A stretch of DNA of 64,000 nt from NCBI GenBank assembly GCA_946902875.1, contig OX336340.1:4299739-4363738 (forward strand), written 5' to 3'. The position numbers and the translations under genes are program-made. Source of the stretch: Nematopogon swammerdamellus. Lineage: Eukaryota; Arthropoda; Insecta; Lepidoptera; Adelidae. Below are positions 53,341 to 64,000 of the stretch, piece by piece (the stretch's first letter is position 1; each line of letters opens with the position of its first letter). The notes under the pieces are model-generated. The model saw nothing but the letters and a program-made list of their open reading frames with translations, did no database searches and was not told the origin of the DNA.

Positions 53341-53918
53341 ATTAATTAGTACTCCCGACACCATACCGAGAGATAACCGGTCCGGAGGCAGAGATGGATT
53401 TTCCCAAGCCAACTCGAAAACAACTGCGCGCGATCCAAGAGACGAGAAAGGATATAAACCAATGAGGATCTCGTCGTCTAAAAATAGCGAAATACTTTGA
53501 ATTCGTTCAGACATAAAACGAGACGAATACATGAATGAATTGGTGATCTCAAGGAAAAAATAATAATGGAATGCTTGAGATGCGTATGGGAAAAGAAATG
53601 TTTATCTAATATGTGGCACCCTACAATAGTTACATTGTGCTATTAGAACTAGTTCTCCAATTTCATGAAAGGTTCTTCGTCGGCTTCTTTAATTGATTTC
53701 CAAATTATTCTCAGTAAGTATGATGTGGAAAATCATTCGCATTTCTTGCCTTTCAATGTTATGTCGATCTTCGGAGTTTTTTGAATCCATACTGAGCACA
53801 GCTTATAATTCCTCCCCATGATGATTGATGACCGATTATGACTATTACTAGATTAGACTTCTTCGTGATATGTCTTTTAAATATTATACTGGCGATCTTT
53901 CTCTTCAAATGTAATTTT
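53341..53918. other. Unassigned spacer
   Basis: Nothing recognised beyond the CpG-rich block at its left. Confidence 0.4.
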
Positions 53919-54035
53919 TTTTTATGTAATCCGGTATGGGTGCCTGAATCAAGAGGGGCCAAAGCACACGCACCAACCAGCCAATACCACCTCCGAGAAG
54001 GTAGGTGAGGAGGTAGTCAGGGGCAAGGGAAGGTT
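53919..54035 (-). repeat. SINE2 tail fragment
   Basis: TTTTTTTTATGTAATCCGGTATGGGTG, in parts GTAATCCGGTATGGGTG, then CAAGAGGGGCCAAAGC and CAACCAGCCAATACCACCTC, is the antisense SINE2 tail. Confidence 0.7.
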
Positions 54036-54956
54036 TCTTCATCGTAATAATTATGAAATAATGCTTTCAACATGCCGCGATTTGCGAGGTTCTCGTATAT
54101 TTCATTCAAGATTGTTTGTTTGACTATGCTACCAAGCTGACCTGCTAGCAAATTCAATTCCGATAGCTCGCCCCGTGATTTCGTGACAATTAGTGTGGTT
54201 CAATGCCACTTCGCTGGATTGCATGACTGTGTAGCCACGTACGGGCTAGTTATCGATTACATAATAGGGATAATAGGTATTGTAGGACACGTTTGTTTGA
54301 ATCTTGATTTTGGAACAATAAATAAGTTTTTGTTTTGTTTTTTGTTTTTTGTTTGACGCCCGACAGTCAAACTTAACTGATTTTTAACTCGTATCGTAGA
54401 GTCGATACCGAATGATACATTGTTGCCTACCTGCAAAAGGGTTAGGAGAAGTAACCTCTAGAAAGTGCTTGATCGAGTCAAAGAGTTTCACTCTACAGAG
54501 CCAGGCTAGGCCATGTTAGACGTGTACTACAGATTTTAAATCTTTCGATAATTTGCTTGAAATCGTTCGATAATTTGGTTGAATCGTTGATTTTGTGGAT
54601 AAAACACACTTATTCAATAGTTTAGTCGCCTCAGCAATTTGAAAGTATATGTCTTACTTTGTACAAAAAGTTGTGTTTAGTTGCATCAACAAGTTGCAGC
54701 AAAATTCGAGTCAGCAAAAATATTCTCAAACGCACAGTGCTGATGTTAAATTTAATCCGATAGAAGCAAGGAAAGAACGATTATGTTTATACCATCATTA
54801 TACAACCGAGACCACCAGTATTCCGGATGTGGGCACTCTTCTTTCAAAGCCAGTACTCTTGTTCAAGTATGCGGTTGTAATCGTATGGTTCGAGTTCGAG
54901 ACACTTAAATAGAGCTCTCTTCGTCACATGTTTTGTATGGCGGCGGGAGCTCTATT
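54036..54956. other. Unassigned spacer
   Basis: No gene recognised. The 87-residue plus frame at 54649-54912 has no known motif. Confidence 0.35.
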
Positions 54957-55289
54957 TAATATCAATACTAATAATAAATCTGTAAGGGATGGTCACGGAG
55001 TAAGTTACTTTGTTTTATGAGATATTGCGTGTGTAGGTAGACTCTATGTATGATACTAAAACTAATTTGACGATTTTTTGAAATCTTTCTAGAAGAATTC
55101 TATGAAACTTAGTAAACGCACATTTAGCTATACGGGACACAGGATAGGCTAAATAAAATTCAGTTACGCTACGATGTGGCTCTCATACAAACCGAATTGT
55201 TCCGCGCGCCGAAATAAAGGTACGGTAGCGAGCTTACTTACTTTCTTCTTATTAAATACGAATTTCACGCGTGCGAAGCCGCAGGCAAA
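54957..55289 (+). mobile_element. Helitron-like element
   Basis: TCAATACTAATAATAAATCT starts the copy, and CACGCGTGCGAAGCCGCAGG marks its 3' end, with the terminal CTAG degraded. It is a shorter sister of the copies at 5305 and 12118. Confidence 0.55.
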
Positions 55290-55339
55290 TCGAGCTCAAC
55301 TCGCGAATCCACGCACAGTGAGTCACCACCACCACACCA

Positions 55340-55714
55340 GTAGATTTGCGGACTATATAGAAGTGCTATCAAGATTGTTAATACGAGACGTTTGAAGACT
55401 CCCGGGTTGAAAGTATCGGGATACACACTAGCCGATAGACGATTCCACACTCTGGCGATAATGGTGCGACAGAGGAAAGATAATGAGAAACGATGGGTCC
55501 CCAAAAGCCCAATGTCGGCAACAAAAGGGTGTTCAGTTTCTCTGCGACGACTGCTTCGAAGACAGGTCGGATGGTAAGGAATAAGGGATACAAGTTCCTT
55601 CGAGCAGCGTCCATGATAGTACCTGAGTGACCCTACAAATCGTCTATGGCTCAGAGACTCCAGAAAGATCATCAGTGAGCTTCGGGTCTCCAACAAGGCG
55701 GACGGCTAGGCGCT
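55340..55714 (-). mobile_element. LINE-A fragment
   Basis: The minus strand encodes SLSHRRFVGSL, RYYHGRCSKELVSLIPYHPT, HPFVADIGLLGTHRFSLSFL and VWNRLSASVYPDTFNPGVFK, like the copy at 40738. The 3' UTR and poly(A) are absent. Confidence 0.85.
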
Positions 55715-55787
55715 GTATGTATGTACCTCGAATTATAATAACTGAGTTCTTGGTAATAAAAATATGTAACATAATTATAAGACTCAC

Positions 55788-55858
55788 CTAACAGCAGACG
55801 AAGAGTAGAAGACAACCAGACCAGCCCAAGATCACCGCCGGTACTCGAATGGATACAT
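55788..55858 (-). other. Candidate non-coding 5' UTR exon
   Basis: These 71 nt on the minus strand are bounded by a good acceptor (TTGTTTTGCTTCAG) and a consensus donor (TTAG|GTGAGT). It holds a short upstream ORF of eight codons and a stop, and no coding frame runs through, so it suits an internal 5' UTR exon. It would splice about 21 kb down to the acceptor at 35021. The link to ELOVL is inferred from strand and position. Confidence 0.35.
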
Positions 55859-56239
55859 CTGAAGCAAAACAAACGTATATGAACGTATATGGATAAGCCA
55901 TTAACGATTGCCCATTAAAACGATATTATATTTATGTTGTTGCCGAAATTATTGAGGTCGATGACGTCTGATATGTAAACGTATGTGGAAAACTAACGTT
56001 TGAATACACAGACGATAACAGACCACAAAATACAGGGAAATTTTTAGAGTTACTGGCCGGGTTCGCATGATGGCAATAGGCGAAGTATAATACAAAATGC
56101 ACAAGGCGTAGAAGTTCAACAAAATATTTTGATCTTGAATTGATCAATTTAGATTTTTGTGTATTGCGGCATCGACGCGTTTGGAGTAAGTTTGTATATA
56201 AGCTACCGCGAACTTTTATCAGTGAAAACGACATGTAAT

Positions 56240-56545
56240 CTGTGAGGGAATGCTGTATCTTTTGAACCGTAATAGGTAGCTGGTTGAAATTTCACAGAAT
56301 ATGTGTTATTATATTAGGGCGGATGTGCCAACAAATAATAAAAAAAGTTAAAAGTAAAAAAATTATAGAATACAATAAACGTGCTAAGAATCGATTAGCA
56401 CTGTATAATTGATGGTACCTTTTTATATTTTGCATTGCAGAAAGACAAAAGATAGATGGATATAGTTTTTTGACAGGTATGGTAAAGCAGATCTACGGAA
56501 CCCTCCGTGCGCGAGTAAAACTCGCACTTGACCGATTTTTTTAAA
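56240..56545 (-). repeat. RepG copy
   Basis: Antisense copy with AACCGTAATAGGTAGCTGGT, CACAGAATATGTGTTATTA, GGAACCCTCCGTGCGCGAGT and AAAACTCGCACTTGACCG. Confidence 0.8.
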
Positions 56546-56814
56546 TTAAGTGCTTCTATTTTTTTCAAAAAAATACTAAAACTATAACTTCTAGGATATA
56601 AATGGCATTCAGTCAGTCGCCTTAATGGAAAAGATTACTGGAAAATGTTACCGATAGATATTATTTGCTACGAATATAAAGAATAATTTACACAATATAT
56701 CTTGGATAATATAGAGTAAATACTAAAGTCATCCTTCCGAGTAAAAAAGGTACGTACATTGGACCTCCATTAGCACGGCAAACGAAAATTAATTGCACAA
56801 ACAGTTACCGCTCT
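56546..56814. other. Unassigned spacer
   Basis: Nothing recognised. Confidence 0.4.
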
Positions 56815-57850
56815 TCCACGCAGGGAGCTCACGTATTACCGTGGATTAAGTAAATGTTTATAAATAAGGTGCGTGTCATTCGTCACGTTTATCGTAGGAA
56901 GTAAAAATAAGTGTGCTGAAATCGCGGAAAGAACTCTGCGGACTTCAGCGCACTCAGCGATACTGTGAGGCCAAGGTCCAAGCAAAGAATATTGTTAATA
57001 CGGGTCCGCCGCCGCGTCTCTGTGACCTCGTTCGATGATTTCAGCGAAAACTGAGCGATTGCAATTTTGTTGGAGCGATTCAAGAGTAGCTGGCAAGCTC
57101 ACTAGATGGTGGGCTCAAATTGTAGCCTACTGGGCTGGTACCACCGTATTGAACGTACGATTTCCAGGCAGGGAGCTCACGTATACCGTGGATTAAGTAA
57201 ATGTTTATAAATAAGGCGCGTATCATTCGTCACGTTTATCGTAGGAAGTAAAAATAAGTGTGCTGAAATCGCGGAAAGAACTCTGCGGACTTCAGCGCAC
57301 TCAGCGATACTGTGAGGCCAAGGTTCAAGCAAAGAATATTGTTAATACGGGTCCGCCGCCGCGTCTCTGTGACCTCGTTCGATGATTTCAGCGAAAACTG
57401 AGCGAATGCAATTTTGTTGGAGCGATTCAAGAGTAGCTGGCAATCTCACTAGATGGTGGGCTCAAATTGTAGCCTACTGGGCTGGTACCACCGTATTGAA
57501 CGTAAGATTTCCAGGCAGGGAGCTCACGTACACCGTGGATTAAGTAAATGTTTATAAATAAGGCGCGTGTCATTCGTCACGTTTATCGTAGGAAGTAAAA
57601 ATAAGTGTGCTGAAATCGCGGAAAGAACTCTGCGGATTTCAGCGCTGCTACAGTGAAGCCAAGGTCGAAGCAACAAATATTGTTAATACGGGTCCGCCGC
57701 CGCGCCGCCGCCGCGGCAGGAATTCGCGCCACGTCTCTGCGACCTCGTTCGATTATTTCAACGAAAACTGAGCGACTGCAATTTTGTTGGTGCGATTCAA
57801 GAGTAGATTGGCTTAAATTGTAGCCGACTGGGTATACCATCGTACTGAAC
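56815..57850. repeat. 347-bp tandem repeat, three units, each with a SINE-like piece
   Basis: Units start near 56817, 57164 and 57511 with CAGGCAGGGAGCTCACGTA. Units 1 and 2 are almost identical. Unit 3 has a GCCGCC-rich insertion. Each unit holds AAATTGTAGCCTACTGGGCT and GTACCACCGTATTGAACGT, related to the SINE2 body, so the duplication includes a SINE fragment. The 64-residue minus frames are artefacts. Confidence 0.85.
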
Positions 57851-58040
57851 GTAAGATGGCCGCACAGCAGCGTCGGAAGTGCTCTATCTTTCTTTCTAGT
57901 TCAGTATTGTCAGAAATCCAAAGGGAGGTCTCCATTATGTCGGACCTTCTCGGAGGTTTATAAAGAACAAAAGATTTTTGTTCTTTATTATTGAGGGGCA
58001 CATTTCTGCTGGAATTGTGCTTTTTTTTTTCATTGTGCTA
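57851..58040 (+). repeat. SINE2-like tail remnant
   Basis: TAGTTCAGTATTGTCAGAAA, AAGGGAGGTCTCCATTATG and CTTCTCGGAGG continue the SINE2 body beyond the third 347-bp unit. Confidence 0.5.
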
Positions 58041-58057
58041 TTTTGTATTTATACACA

Positions 58058-58368
58058 CACACCATCACGCTGTATCCCGAAAATCGGGTTAAGCAGAGTA
58101 ATCGGTGTTGTGCAGCTAAAACTCGGGTAAATTCTAAAACAACACGGACCACCACGTTCACCAAAGTATTACGACAAGATAACAGTTTTCAAGCTGCAAG
58201 TAACGCACGAAGACTATTAACCTACTGCATGACTGAAGGACCGTGTCAAGGTGAGAGGTGATTGGTGGCTGTGGTGTCGCCCTTTAGCACGGTATCTTAT
58301 CAATCACTTTTGTGACATGCACGGGAAGAGATGCAGTGGACCTATTCTTTTGTAGTACCGGTTTTTAT
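58058..58368 (+). repeat. RepH copy
   Basis: From CATCACGCTGTATCCCGA to GTAGTACCGG, with GTAATCGGTGTTGTGCAGC and TTTGTGACATGCACGGGAAG. Confidence 0.75.
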
Positions 58369-58819
58369 TTTATTTTCCTTCAAGATATTTACAAAAGTAA
58401 ATCAAATTACCTTTTTCACTGGCAGACAGTTCAAGGAGAGTTTTCATAGTATGGTGATTTGTACACCAACGATATTGGTACAATAAACTTGGGCCAGAAG
58501 GGATATTGCGTGGTCCGTCCGTATGCAAAGCAGAGCATCAAATTATCGTCGATACATTAATAGGCCCGCTAGAAGACGCCGTAGTTAGTACGTGAGAATG
58601 CCTCGCTCGACCATATTGTTTGTGGGCGATGTACCGGACGGACCAGCATCACATCGAACTTATTCTTACGTAACGGAAGGCGCGACCACCAGATACGTGA
58701 CCCAGATTCCTTAGGTGATGTTCGGCTGGCTGGTGTGTTCAGAGTCAGAGTTTCGATGTATCGATTTCGCACCCATTTGCCGTCGAATCTTTGATAGCGC
58801 GTTTGTGGTGCGCCAGGGC

Positions 58820-59200
58820 TTCCCATATTTTTTTTATGAAAAAAAAACCAGCTGCACGTAGGTTCCTCGACACAGCCACCCGGCTGTGTCGAGGAACCTA
58901 CGTGCAGTCGACAGAGCCAAATTCACCTCGCCTCGCGAACCTACGTTCAGAGAGATGTCAGGGTAGCAGATTTGCGAACTGGTTGCTGGGCTGTCTAGCC
59001 TATTGATAACGACGTTTGAACACCCCCTGGCAGGTTAAAGGATTCGGAAGACAGTTCCACATCCTATCGGTGCGACAAGGTAACGATTTTGAGAAACGAT
59101 GTGTTCCCAAAAGTCCATTATCGAAAACAATAGGGTGCTTAGCCTCTTTGCGACGAGTATTTGCGGAGGATGGCAGGGAATAAGGTATGCTAGTTCCTCA
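58820..59200 (-). mobile_element. LINE-A 3' fragment with inverted end
   Basis: The minus strand carries the family's 3' UTR and coding end with frameshifts. Its last 26 bp (58882-58907) are repeated as a perfect inverted copy at 58852-58877, 4 bp apart, before the reversed A-rich tail. Confidence 0.8.
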
Positions 59201-59377
59201 GATACTAACTTTTAAAGAGTCAAATGATTTAGGTTCACCTTACCTACGCCAAGCCACAATGGGGCTACCTGAAAATGTGCGTTGCAGCTCTCGTTATAGG
59301 GATCTTTTTTCTCCAAAATATTTACTTGTTTTTTAGGTAAAAAAGATAAATAAACACAATATTTTAATTCTTTCTTT

Positions 59378-59768
59378 CTATACTCTAGTCGCCCAGTGTT
59401 GAGAGTGACTCATCAGTCATCACAGGCTACCGCGCCTCCCAACCCCCGAGGGGGCGAATGCGCGTTTACATAGCTCAGTCTTCATTTGGAAGTCACTCGA
59501 CACAGGTTTCCAAAAGTATTCCATCAACATTTTTACAGACAATTTCCCAGAATAATACGAATCTCCGTAAGTTGTTTATTTTTTTCATCTTATTTGAGGA
59601 ATTTATTTCTACATTATTTTTGGACAAATTCAATTACCTAATATTTCAAAAGGATTAACTCTGATAACAAAAGTCCATTCTGTTCGGACCGGTTCAGAGA
59701 ATTCGCCTCAATGTAAACGCTCATTATTTGCGACGAGTCACTCTCAACACTGGCCGAGCAGAGTATAG
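59378..59768. mobile_element. MITE with TIRs of about 35 bp
   Basis: Ends CTATACTCTAGTCGCCCAGT and, inverted, CTATACTCTGCTCGGCCAGT, both continuing GTTGAGAGTGACTC. No coding content. Confidence 0.7.
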
Positions 59769-60487
59769 TTCACTCGACCATTAGTCAAACGAAAGCATCG
59801 CAGGTGACAAGCGAAGCACGTACGAAGCAAAGTTATTTTTATCAAGTGATCATGAAAATATTCTCGTTATCGCGAAACACTATTAGATCACCTGTAACAT
59901 AATAAAAATAGCCCGACCGCCTTTAATCGATTCGCACCTTTACGAAATACCGCGCTGCCCACGCTATTGATAGAAAACACAGTTTGCGAAACACCTGATG
60001 CCACACATACGAAAACAATGCTTTATGTGACCTAACATGAACGGCCTAGATTTGCGGCGTTAGCCCATTACAGCGTGCTCATGCCGAAAGCACCGCCGTT
60101 TGATGGTCAACATCGAAATGGGCGGTAAACCATTTTATTTCATCGTTCGTTCTAGTTCAGTGGTCCTAATCGGCATTACCTAGTCCTATTGTAAGGGTAG
60201 GGTCATAGATAAACCAAAATACTAGATTTGGTATAGCGTGGCGGAGTAAATACTGGTACACATTAAAATGGAACGGCTCGGCTTACCCCGCGCACACAAG
60301 GGATAGTTAACAAGATTTATTGCCATTTAGGGAAATACCAACTCAGGAACCGTAAAGCCTCCTTTTACATGTCCAACTTGACTGGAACTAGACATATAAG
60401 CGCAGTCTAACTTATAGGTCATTCTTCCAAAAGGGTGGCTCCAGGTTTCCATGTCTTCTTTGCGTGTTGTACTTTCATACTTGTATC
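59769..60487. other. Unassigned spacer
   Basis: No gene or shared repeat seen. Confidence 0.4.
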
Positions 60488-60760
60488 CCCTTTTTTTTAT
60501 TGCTTCCGAACTGGGTGGCTCTGCCCGAGGTCGAAGCCTCAGGCGCAGCCAATTTCACCGCCGCCGAGGAGATGCCAGTCCGGCTTGGAGGTACTAATGT
60601 CGCTGGGGAAAGGCTATTAACCCGCGATTTGAAGATCCGTGGATTGCAGGAGTGGGGAAAGATATCCCCTGGGAGCCCGTTCCACACCTTTGCAGTGCGG
60701 CACAAGACACAAGACCTTGCATACTATATCTTAAGGCCGGTGTAAGTATAAATAAAATGT
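60488..60760 (-). mobile_element. LINE-B 3' end
   Basis: The minus strand encodes CRTAKVWNGLPGDIFPHSCN and PRIFKSRVNSLSPATLV, then 3' UTR and reversed poly(A) at 60490. Close to the copy at 33400-33738. Confidence 0.85.
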
Positions 60761-61294
60761 GGTCCGCTTTTGTAACATGCTTGTATGGGGGTCGCATGTC
60801 TAGTGCTTTGGTTGATCGACGGGTAGGATGAAGATCCGAGAACATGTGTGGGTTTGACATTTGTAAATAGGCTGAAAACCGTAAATTGTGATATTTCTGA
60901 TTAGAACCGATACTAATCTACTATCGAGAGAGTTGTAACTGATAAAGAATGTTTGCTTGAGCTTTCTATCGACAGAGTGAAGGAGGTTGGCATTTCGTAA
61001 AGGTGCGAGAGATTATTTCGAGCGTGCGTTGTGGCAGTTAGTTCCGCTTACCGCAGCCTGGTTTTCAAACAGCCTTGCAAGTCGGATGAGGGGGAAACCA
61101 GACAGACCATTCCGGCTATCCAACCAGACCGGCTAGTTAGCGAGGCAAAGAACACCTTGGTTTTCCTGTATGTCTAACGTTGAACACGGAAACCGGCCAT
61201 GCGAGACTAGTCCTAGCACATGGCTAAAGATTTGTGGTCTTCCCGTGTGTTCTCTACTACGTATAATCTGGGGATCTTTATAAATAAGGGCACG
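60761..61294. other. Unassigned spacer
   Basis: Possible older repeat debris and no gene. Confidence 0.35.
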
Positions 61295-61428
61295 ACCTTT
61301 TTGTCGGCCTTATAGCTGGCATGGCACCTTCTCTTGAGATTGGTTTCGTGAGGAGTGATCTTATTGGCTGTGCCTGATCATCAATTTGACTCTTGGACAC
61401 AGCCACCCGTGCCGGCCGTTTATAAAAA
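61295..61428 (+). mobile_element. LINE-A 3' UTR fragment
   Basis: AGCTGGCATGGCACCTTCTC, ATTGGTTTCGTGAGGAG and GGACACAGCCACCCGTGCCG match the LINE-A 3' UTR. It ends against a RepG copy. Confidence 0.7.
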
Positions 61429-61703
61429 ACCGGCCAAGTGCGAGTCGGAATCGCGCACCGAGGTTTCCGCACCACAAAAAAAAACATTGAAAAAAAAACA
61501 CGTTTCTTGTATGGGAACCCCCCTTAATTTTTTATTTTTTTCAATTTTTAATTATTTGTTGTTATATCCGCCATAATAACACATATTCTGTGAAAATTTC
61601 AACCGGCTACCTATTACGGTTCCAAAGATACAGCAGTAGGACAGACAGACAGACGGCGTAGGCTTAGTAATAGGCTTCCGTACGGAATACGGAAACCTAA
61701 AAA
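61429..61703 (+). repeat. RepG copy
   Basis: A well-preserved copy: AACCGGCCAAGTGCGAGTCG, GCGCACCGAGGTTTCCG, TTCAACCGGCTACCTATTAC, GACAGACAGACGGCGTAGGC, then GGAATACGGAAACCTAAAAA. Confidence 0.85.
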
Positions 61704-61875
61704 TAAGACAAGACATATTTCATAATAATAATTCGCAGTACTTAACGAATCTTATTAATGGTTCATCATTCTGATTTATCATAATATTGACTTTACTTTC
61801 AATAGATTATCAATAGTATCTGTTGGATTTTGCGTCAATCCTGAAAAACAAACTATTGTTCCTATTTCCACTATA

Positions 61876-62325
61876 CATCGGGACCACCGAACAACATGCA
61901 CATCAAATGCAGCGACAAGCACGCCAGCACGTATCAAACTTCCAATAATCTAAAAATGCATCTCAAGAATTTGTCTGAAAGAAAATGGAGAAAGCAAGAC
62001 GATCGTGTCCCGCCGTGTAAAATATGCCGAATCGCAAGTGCGAACTCTGACCAAGCGCAAGACAATTAGCCTGGACAGTAATGCAGAATTCAAGAAAAGG
62101 CGGCGCTGTCACAAGACTAAGGAACATTACCTGGAACAATAATCTCAACAACCAAAGGTTGACTGGAAGAAATCACTTAAAGTGATAAGTCCGCCTTTGC
62201 ACGCTACTGTTCTCTTGTTTCCGTGTGAATTGTTAGCTTCTATTCTTCTGTATGTTATCTTCTGTCTTGTGTATCTCTGTGTTTTTGTGTGCAATAAAGC
62301 ATTTCTATTCTATTCTATTCTACTA
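61876..62325 (+). mobile_element. hAT remnant: BED zinc-finger piece and 3' end
   Basis: The plus strand reads KCSDKHAS.. then TSNNLKMHLKNL, the second half of a BED zinc finger found at the N-terminus of hAT transposases. The frame stops after 60 codons. The following 3' end (CTGTATGTTATCTTCTGTCT, AATAAAGCATTTCTATTCTA) resembles 51800-51935. It is a fragment, not a working gene. Confidence 0.45.
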
Positions 62326-62860
62326 AATCACCGCCGTGCCGATGAGTCCTGCTCCTCCTTCGTTTTCCGGCGCATAATTCCTCAATAACTTTATCGTGTA
62401 TGTATCAACTTGTGATATTATCTGGTTTATCCATCTCATACAGTCCACTTTGCTCACCAACAGTATTGCTGTCGCCGTAATCTGCTTTCCGGTTATCCCT
62501 CCCCACTCGACCAGGAACTACCTCAGTTGGTAACGCTCTGTACTTTTTTTTCCTGACAATATATCAACATGAAAATGTGCTTACTGCCATTAAAGCCCCA
62601 TACAAGGTAAGCAAGCACGGTGCAAATGTCACGGGTGCAAGCAAGATAGCAACACCGTTTTTTTGCGCGTTGGAGTAATAATAAAGGATGCATCGCGCGG
62701 AAATTTGCAGCGTAAGCGAAATTCGGTTTTGATGTTTTTATTGTAATTACGAATTCTGACAAAAAAAGTAAAAAGCTATCGACATCGAATTATTAATCAA
62801 CGAATAAAATTTTTTTTTCAAACCTTACTCTGGTCACGTTACGTCTCATGCGTTTTTATT
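62326..62860. other. Unassigned spacer
   Basis: Nothing recognised. Confidence 0.4.
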
Positions 62861-63203
62861 AGGTTTCCGTATCCCGTACGGAAACCTATTACTAAGCCTC
62901 CGCCGTCCGTCCGTCTGTCCGAGGGCTGTTCTCTTGAACCGTAATAGGTAGCCCGTTGAAATTTTCACAGAATATGTGTTACTATGGCGGATATAACAAA
63001 AAATAATAAAAAAAAGAAAATGTTAAAAATTAAGGGGGCTCCCATACAACAAACGTACCGAAAAATGGATTAGTCACACTACTGAATAATAGATGGCGCC
63101 ACAGGCTTTTATACATTGCATTGCTGAAAGACAAAAGATATGCGGATAGATACGGAAACCTCCGTGCGCGAGCAAAACTCGCACTTAACAGATTTTTTAT
63201 AAG
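62861..63203 (-). repeat. RepG copy, near full-length
   Basis: Antisense copy from TTAGGTTTCCGTATCCCGTA, through AACCGTAATAGGTAGCCCG and AATAGATGGCGCCACAGGC, to GGAAACCTCCGTGCGCGAGC and CTCGCACTTAACAG. Confidence 0.85.
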
Positions 63204-63239
63204 TAAATTCAGAGGCTTTCATGATTTTAGGGTCCCATC

Positions 63240-63455
63240 GCAAAATCGGTGGTACAACATAGTGGTGCGACAGATAAACGATTTTGAGAAACTATAGGTC
63301 GTCAAAAGCAAAATGTAAACAACAAAAGAGTGATGTTAAGGAATAAGGGATGCAAGTTCCTCCGAGCAACGTCCATAATATGTAGTACCTCTAGAACACA
63401 CTGAGCGACCCTACAAATTGGCCCTTGGCTCAGAGACTCCGACCATGAGAGCAAA
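63240..63455 (-). mobile_element. LINE-A coding fragment
   Basis: GGTGCGACAGATAAACGATT, AAGGAATAAGGGATGCAAGT and TGGCTCAGAGACTCCGACC are antisense LINE-A with small deletions. Confidence 0.75.
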
Positions 63456-63564
63456 GAACCGTTTTTTTTGCGAACTAATCAAATCGTCTTTTTAAAAACC
63501 TATCGATCTTCCCTATGCATGATGGATGATTGATGAAGTTCTACAATATACAAAACTGAATATA

Positions 63565-63838
63565 TGGAGGCTGACCGTGGTTCGGATTTCACGTTAAACT
63601 GTAGGTCCCTTCCCTTCTTACCTTAATAGGTGGTAGGGTTTATCCCGCACGGTTTGGTAACACCGCACTGAATGAAACGTCGGTCGAAATGGCTATGTAA
63701 ATAGCTCGTGTTTTCCGTCCAGTTCAGTGTAGCCGACATAAAATGAAGGGAAGCACTGACACGACACGGTATTATGGGCTGACATCACGGATGTTGTAGG
63801 TGATGTAGCCAACCGTGTCAGTTACCATAAAAAAAAAG
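63565..63838 (+). mobile_element. SINE1, 5'-truncated
   Basis: It starts at the end of the head (GAGGCTGACCGTGGTTCGGA) and runs through GTAGGTCCCTTCCCTTCTTA and GGTCGAAATGGCTATGTAAA to the poly(A). Confidence 0.85.
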
Positions 63839-64000
63839 AGTAATATTGATTGGTGCATATCACAGAAAGAGCAGATTTTTCCTTGCAGCTGCAATGCAGC
63901 CTTAACAAGTGCCATATTATGTTGCCACGCAATCTAGACCGGAAGAGCTGACAGCAGTGCCAGCAATTATCCCATACGGAAAGCATTCAACCAGTGATTG

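Noticed and set aside
61876..62075. Zinc-finger host gene
   Set aside because: Only half of a BED finger is present with a stop after about 60 codons; it fits a hAT remnant.

Overview
The window reads as nuclear DNA of a moth or butterfly (Lepidoptera). The evidence is an intron-bearing insect gene, very repeat-rich spacer, and interspersed repeats with the lepidopteran signature AAGCCGCGGGCAAAAGCTAG at their ends. No bacterial or organellar features are present.

One protein-coding gene can be reconstructed with confidence. It is a very-long-chain fatty-acid elongase (ELOVL family) on the minus strand, with seven coding exons between 34994 (ATG) and 21092 (stop). The exons join in frame at consensus splice sites to give 319 residues with the HxxHH box (HVIHH, residues 142-146). 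The start codon lies in an exon with its own 3' splice site, so at least one non-coding exon lies further up (higher coordinates). Candidates are at 39015, 53245 and 55788-55858, which would make much of 35-56 kb intron or promoter of the same gene. The 3' UTR probably runs down to an AATAAA at 19856-19851.

The rest is mobile and repeated DNA. Recurrent families are: (1) a SINE, called SINE1 here, whose head carries tRNA-like A and B boxes around a 5S-rRNA-like internal promoter; (2) a second SINE, SINE2, with a tRNA-like head but the same central domain; (3) three copies of a head-swapped chimera that joins the antisense end of another repeat to the SINE1 body; (4) LINE fragments of at least three lineages (LINE-A, LINE-B, LINE-C); (5) Helitron-like elements; (6) hAT-type elements with 8-bp target duplications (25.6, 41.8, 43.7, 44.5 and 44.8 kb); (7) two decayed Tc1/mariner copies; (8) foldback and MITE elements, including a MULE-like one with a 10-bp duplication; (9) two other widespread families, called RepG (GACAGACA-bearing) and RepH (hairpin-bearing) here.

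The elongase gene is unusual in carrying unrelated minisatellites (17, 24, 57 and 134 bp in introns, 21 bp in the 3' region). Three of them begin within about 20-50 bp of the 3' splice sites of coding exons 2, 5 and 6. The strongest candidates for something undescribed are the composite tRNA/5S SINE head, the SINE head swapping, the splice-site-adjacent arrays, and a palindromic pair of Helitron 3' ends that encloses an inverted 68-bp array (6333-7402). All family assignments were made by eye without database searches.
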